This document shows, one piece after another, positions 60,701-64,000 of a stretch of 64,000 nucleotides of DNA; the stretch's first letter is position 1, and each line of letters opens with the position of its first letter. This DNA comes from Mitsuokella sp. oral taxon 131 str. W9106 (GTDB lineage Bacteria; Bacillota; Negativicutes; Selenomonadales; Selenomonadaceae). The translations under genes and the position numbers were made by a program. Under the pieces are notes generated by a model. The model worked only from the letters and a program-made list of their open reading frames with translations, was not told where the DNA came from and made no database searches. The DNA lies in contig NZ_KI273058.1 in NCBI RefSeq assembly GCF_000469545.1, positions 1-64,000 of the forward strand, in the 5' to 3' direction.

Positions 60701-60746
60701 AAGAGGCTCTGCCATTCGACTTGCGTCGAGGCAGAGCCTCTTTTTT
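60701..60746 (+). terminator. Rho-independent terminator ending the Moco operon
   Basis: aagaggctctgcc pairs with ggcagagcctctt, with an inner tcgac/gtcga stem, followed by T residues. The downstream gap to 60890 holds nothing else I can identify. Confidence 0.92.
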
Positions 60747-60890
60747 CGGACCTACGTCAAGCACTGCGGACAGCGCGCCTCAGCATCCATCCGCAGCATT
60801 TGGAATCGCTCCTCTTTTTTCCCTGCATGCCGTTATGATACGCCAACCGAGCGTGCGGGGCGATGCCCATGCGCGTCTCTTTCGAGGGGA

Positions 60891-61658
60891 TCAGATGAAG
60901 AGAGCTCCCTCCTCGTAGTCCTCCGGCAGGACGCGCTTTAGGAATCGCTTCGTACGTTCTTCTTTCGGACGCGTGAAGATTTCTTCGCTCGAACCCTCCT
61001 CGACGACGACGCCATCCGCCATGAAGATGACGTGCGTCGCGACGTCGCGTGCGAACTTCATCTCGTGCGTGACGACGATCATCGTCACGCCCTCCTCGGC
61101 GAGCTGCTTCATGACGGCGAGGACTTCGCCGACGAGCTCAGGGTCGAGCGCCGACGTCGGCTCATCGAAGAGGATGACGTCAGGCGCCGCCGCGACGGCG
61201 CGCGCGATGCCGACGCGCTGCTGCTGCCCGCCCGAGAGCTGCGCAGGGTAGTAGCCGGCGCGCTCCAGCAGTCCGACCTTTTCCAGCGCCTTGCGCCCGA
61301 TCTCTTCCGCCTTTGCCTTATCCATGCCGCGCCCTGCCGTGAGGCCGAGCGTGACGTTCTCAAGTGCCGTCTTGTTCGCGAAGAGGTTGTAGTTCTGAAA
61401 GACGAATGCCGTCTTCTTGCGCACGGAGGCGATTTCCTTCTTGCTCGCCGAGGCGAGATTGATCTTGTCGCCCGCAAGCTCCATCGTGCCCCCATCCGCC
61501 TGCTCGAGAAAGTTCAGGCAGCGCAGGAACGTCGTCTTTCCCGAGCCCGACGGTCCGAGTATCGTGATGACGTCGCCGCGGTCGAGCTCCATGTTGACGT
61601 CGCGCAGGACTTCGTGATCGCCGAACGACTTGCGCACGCCCCGTATTTGCATTAGCAT
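60891..61658 (-). CDS. Polar amino acid ABC transporter, ATP-binding protein
   Basis: 255 aa. Walker [21 protein letters not shown]-loop VFQNYNLF, signature [16 protein letters not shown], Walker [15 protein letters not shown] and switch His in [12 protein letters not shown] are all present. The EMKFARDVA stretch is typical of polar amino acid importers (GlnQ/TcyC group). AGGAGG precedes the ATG. It is the last gene of an operon with two permeases and a binding protein; cystine or glutamine-type substrates are plausible. Confidence 0.94.
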   Translation of the reverse strand: MLMQIRGVRKSFGDHEVLRDVNMELDRGDVITILGPSGSGKTTFLRCLNFLEQADGGTMELAGDKINLASASKKEIASVRKKTAFVFQNYNLFANKTALENVTLGLTAGRGMDKAKAEEIGRKALEKVGLLERAGYYPAQLSGGQQQRVGIARAVAAAPDVILFDEPTSALDPELVGEVLAVMKQLAEEGVTMIVVTHEMKFARDVATHVIFMADGVVVEEGSSEEIFTRPKEERTKRFLKRVLPEDYEEGALFI

Positions 61659-61670
61659 GAAACATTCCTC

Positions 61671-62384
61671 CTAATTCCAGTCATTCCCGCGGAATGCGCC
61701 GAGGCGAAGCTCGGCGAAGCGGTAGAGCACCTGCACGATGGAGCAGAGCACGAGGTAGACGACGAAGACGTCGACGTATGCCTCGATGTAGTTGTAGCCG
61801 TACGATGCCGAGACTTTGCCGATCGCCATGACATCTTTTACCGTCATGAGGAAGGCGAGCGACGTTCCCTTGATGAGGTTCACGGTCACATTGCAGATGT
61901 TCGGCAGCGCGACGACGAGTGCCTGCGGGATGATGACGCGGACGTACGTCGTGAGCTCGGAAAGCCCGATCGAAAGCCCTGCCTCAAGCTGCCCTTTCGG
62001 GATGGCAAGGAGCGCGGAGCGGAAGACTTCTGCGAGGAGCGCCGTCGTATTGAGCGAAAAGACGACGACGGCGTACCAGAAGGGCGAGACGCTTTCGAAG
62101 ATGTTGAAGTCGAGCCCTGCCGCCTTGACGAGCACATTCAGGATGCTCGGCAGGAGGCTGTAGAGCAGGAGAATTTGCAGGATGATCGGCGTGCCGCGCA
62201 CGAAGGAAACGTAGAGCCGTGCGATGCTGCGCGAGGCGGTGCTGCCGCGCAGGCGCAGGACCGCGAGGTAGAAAGCGGGGGCCGTCGCGATGAGCAGGGA
62301 AAGCGCCGTAAGCGAAAGTGTGACGCCTGCGCCCTGCCAGACTTCGAAGAAGGTCTTTTGCATGAATTCGTAGTCAAGCTCCAT
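61671..62384 (-). CDS. Polar amino acid ABC transporter, permease
   Basis: 237 aa. Hydrophobic segments of a HisM/GlnP-type permease with VSFVRGTPIILQILLLYSL and the EAA loop SALLAIPKGQLEAGLSIGLS. Partner of the other permease as a heterodimer. AAAGGAGG precedes the ATG inside the upstream gene, with an 11-base overlap. The product sits in the inner membrane. Confidence 0.93.
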   Translation of the reverse strand: MELDYEFMQKTFFEVWQGAGVTLSLTALSLLIATAPAFYLAVLRLRGSTASRSIARLYVSFVRGTPIILQILLLYSLLPSILNVLVKAAGLDFNIFESVSPFWYAVVVFSLNTTALLAEVFRSALLAIPKGQLEAGLSIGLSELTTYVRVIIPQALVVALPNICNVTVNLIKGTSLAFLMTVKDVMAIGKVSASYGYNYIEAYVDVFVVYLVLCSIVQVLYRFAELRLGAFRGNDWN

Positions 62385-63147
62385 GCGCTTCGCCTCCTTT
62401 CATCCAATTCGGCAGGAACCCCGGTTTCTTTGCCGCATCGCGGACGGCAAACGACTGTCCCTTGTCCAAACGGCGCTCGAGCCGCGCGAATGCCTGCTCG
62501 ATGAGCAGCGTCAGGATCCAATAGATCAGCATGCAGGCCGTGTAGGTTTCGATGCCGTACGCGCCGAAATTCTGCGCGATGATGAGGCTGCCCTGCCCGA
62601 TGAGGTCGATGAGGCCGATCGTGTAGGCGAGCGCGCCCTCTTTCATGAGGTTGATCGTCGCGTTCCCGAAGTTCGGCAGCGCGATGACGGCGGCCTGTGG
62701 CAGGACGACGCGAAAGACTGCCTGCCAGGGCGAGAGCCCGATGCTGACGGCCGCCTCGTACTGCCCCTTCGGCACGGCGAGGTACGCCGCGCGGAAGACT
62801 TCGGAGATGTAGGCGGAAAAGAGAAGCGTGAACGTGAGGATCGCGAAGACGGCGCGGTGCACGGTGTTCGCGTTGAAACCGAAGAAAGAGAAGAGCAGCT
62901 CCGGCAGGCCGTAGAACACGATGAAGAGCAGGACGATGGACGGCGTGCAGCGCATGATGTAGATGTAGGCCTCGGCGATCGCGAAGAGCACGCGTTTTTT
63001 CGAAAGCTTCATCCATGCGAGTGCGATGCCGCCGAGCGAGCCGAGCACGATGCTCGTGATGGCGACGAGAAGCGTCACGTCCAAAAAGCGCAGCAAATCG
63101 GGAATGACCGCAACGATCATTGCGGGGTCAAACGCTCTGGTATCCAT
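62374..63147 (-). CDS. Polar amino acid ABC transporter, permease
   Basis: 257 aa. Permease of the same family: IYIMRCTPSIVLLFIVFYGL and the EAA loop AAYLAVPKGQYEAAVSIGLS. Its C-terminal tail extends beyond the last helix. AAAGGAGGAAGG precedes the ATG. It shares the operon with the binding protein upstream and is translationally coupled to the second permease. Confidence 0.93.
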   Translation of the reverse strand: MDTRAFDPAMIVAVIPDLLRFLDVTLLVAITSIVLGSLGGIALAWMKLSKKRVLFAIAEAYIYIMRCTPSIVLLFIVFYGLPELLFSFFGFNANTVHRAVFAILTFTLLFSAYISEVFRAAYLAVPKGQYEAAVSIGLSPWQAVFRVVLPQAAVIALPNFGNATINLMKEGALAYTIGLIDLIGQGSLIIAQNFGAYGIETYTACMLIYWILTLLIEQAFARLERRLDKGQSFAVRDAAKKPGFLPNWMKGGEAHGA

Positions 63148-63188
63148 GCTTCCTTCCTCCTTTGCTGGCGGATAAAATCGGTGGTCGT

Positions 63189-63216
63189 GTCACTGGATAT
63201 AGGTCACTGGATATAG
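63189..63216. repeat. 14-bp tandem duplication at the end of the binding-protein gene
   Basis: GTCACTGGATATAG occurs twice head to tail. The inner copy encodes the last codons and stop of the binding protein, so the outer copy lies just after the stop. Confidence 0.85.
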
Positions 63217-64000
63217 TTCGAAAGGCTCTCGCCGAAATACTTCTGCTCGAGCTCCGCAATCTTGCCTTCGGCACGGAGCTCCTCGATTGCCTTGTCGTAC
63301 GCATCCGCGAACTTCTGCTCTTTCTTGTTGAAGATCGGGTACGTCGGGATGCCCTTGTAGCGGATGTAGGTGAGCCTGTCGTTGAACTGATGATAGGGGG
63401 CGCTGTCCTTTTGGATGTTGTTCTTGTAGCTGAGTTCGACTTCGAGGTATCCGTCGTAGCGGCCTTCCATGACCCAGCTGTAGGCGTCGGAGACCTGGAA
63501 TGATTCGGATGACGTCAGCTTGATCGGCGTATCTGCGTGTTCCTTGTTGAAGTCGTCGATGACCATGTAGCGCGCGTCCTGCGGCGCGATCGGTACGAGC
63601 TTGCCGCTGAACTGTGCGAAAGAGGGGAGGTCATGGATCTCGTTTTCCGTGTCCTTGCGTATGACGAGACCGATGACGCTTGCGCCGATGTTGTTTTTGG
63701 GGAAGACGTACTTCTTCTTGCGCGCATCCGTGATCCAGATGCCCTTCGTGCCGACGTCGTACTTGCCGGACTCGACGCCGATCAAAAGGTCGTCGTCGGA
63801 GGTCGGCGTGAATTCGAACTCGTACTGCGGAAGCTTTTTGGCGACTTCCTTCATGACGGCAACTTCGAATCCGTCGGACTCGCCGTTCTCATTGACGAAG
63901 TCGTAGGGGACGTAGTAGTTCGTGTGTGCGACGTGGATGACGCGCTTGCCGCCGTCTCCGCTGCCGCTGTCCTTTGCGCTGGAGCCGCAGCCCGCTGCGA
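63204..64000 (-). CDS. Polar amino acid ABC transporter, substrate-binding lipoprotein (partial)
   Basis: 265 residues are visible; the N-terminus is beyond the right edge. Near that edge AAGCGSS gives a lipobox Cys, followed by a Gly/Ser linker and the SBP_bac_3 fold: HVAHTNYYVPYDFV, ESDGFEVAVMKEVAKKL, YDVGTKGIWITDARKKKYVF, and the C-terminal FADAYDKAIEELRAEGKIAE. Such proteins capture an amino acid at the inner-membrane surface. The ATG at 63854 is internal, not the true start. The ligand cannot be read from this sequence. Confidence 0.92.
   Translation of the reverse strand, partial: AAGCGSSAKDSGSGDGGKRVIHVAHTNYYVPYDFVNENGESDGFEVAVMKEVAKKLPQYEFEFTPTSDDDLLIGVESGKYDVGTKGIWITDARKKKYVFPKNNIGASVIGLVIRKDTENEIHDLPSFAQFSGKLVPIAPQDARYMVIDDFNKEHADTPIKLTSSESFQVSDAYSWVMEGRYDGYLEVELSYKNNIQKDSAPYHQFNDRLTYIRYKGIPTYPIFNKKEQKFADAYDKAIEELRAEGKIAELEQKYFGESLSNYIQ

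Noticed and set aside
1-64000. tRNA, rRNA or mobile-element genes
   Set aside because: I saw no rRNA-like stretch, no clear cloverleaf and no transposase or integrase frame; a dedicated tRNA scan was not possible here.

Overview
The window is GC-rich chromosomal DNA that looks like a diderm Firmicute of the class Negativicutes (Selenomonadales-like). The clues are clostridial-type gene content (six-cysteine SCIFF peptide and maturase, GGGtGRT/NifU-like pair, fused CobA-HemD, MOSC-MogA and MobA-MobB proteins) together with an outer-membrane secretin. No rRNA, tRNA, CRISPR array, intact transposon or phage gene was found.

Layout. 1-6000: tail of a chemotaxis receptor, a phosphohexomutase, pgi, then a PilP-like/secretin/LuxR-type regulator trio. 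6100-13300: a tetrapyrrole operon from precorrin-2 dehydrogenase through hemA, hemC, cobA-hemD, hemB and hemL; a decayed C5-cytosine methyltransferase fragment lies between hemB and hemL. 13300-21600: lower glycolysis (pyk, then gap-pgk-tpiA-gpmI) with the SCIFF ranthipeptide locus between pyk and gap. 21600-25000: NifU-like and GGGtGRT proteins, a TRIC/UPF0126 membrane protein and DNA-3-methyladenine glycosylase I.

25094-46956 is the most distinctive part, an inositol/organophosphate island. A DeoR-type regulator is divergent from an Fe-alcohol dehydrogenase and iolJ-iolC-iolB-iolD-iolE. Two transporter-phosphoesterase modules follow: an OPA-type transporter with a 974-aa protein, and an MFS transporter with a PI-PLC X-domain protein and a 971-aa protein. 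The two large proteins are paralogues that join a purple-acid-phosphatase-like enzyme to a LamG-like sandwich, with no visible signal peptide. Between the modules are a GPH symporter, a cytidylate-kinase-like protein and two AraC regulators. My inference is that phosphorylated inositol compounds are imported, dephosphorylated in the cytosol and passed to the Iol pathway. iolG and iolA are not in the window; the Fe-alcohol dehydrogenase may dispose of malonate semialdehyde instead.

47000-53600: NlpC/P60 hydrolase, ArsR regulator, ilvA, two universal stress proteins, an unrecognised protein, a drug-type MFS transporter and a corrinoid adenosyltransferase. 53800-60700: dinB with a structured leader, then a molybdenum cofactor operon behind a candidate Moco riboswitch. 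60900-64000: a polar amino acid ABC transporter whose binding protein runs off the right edge.
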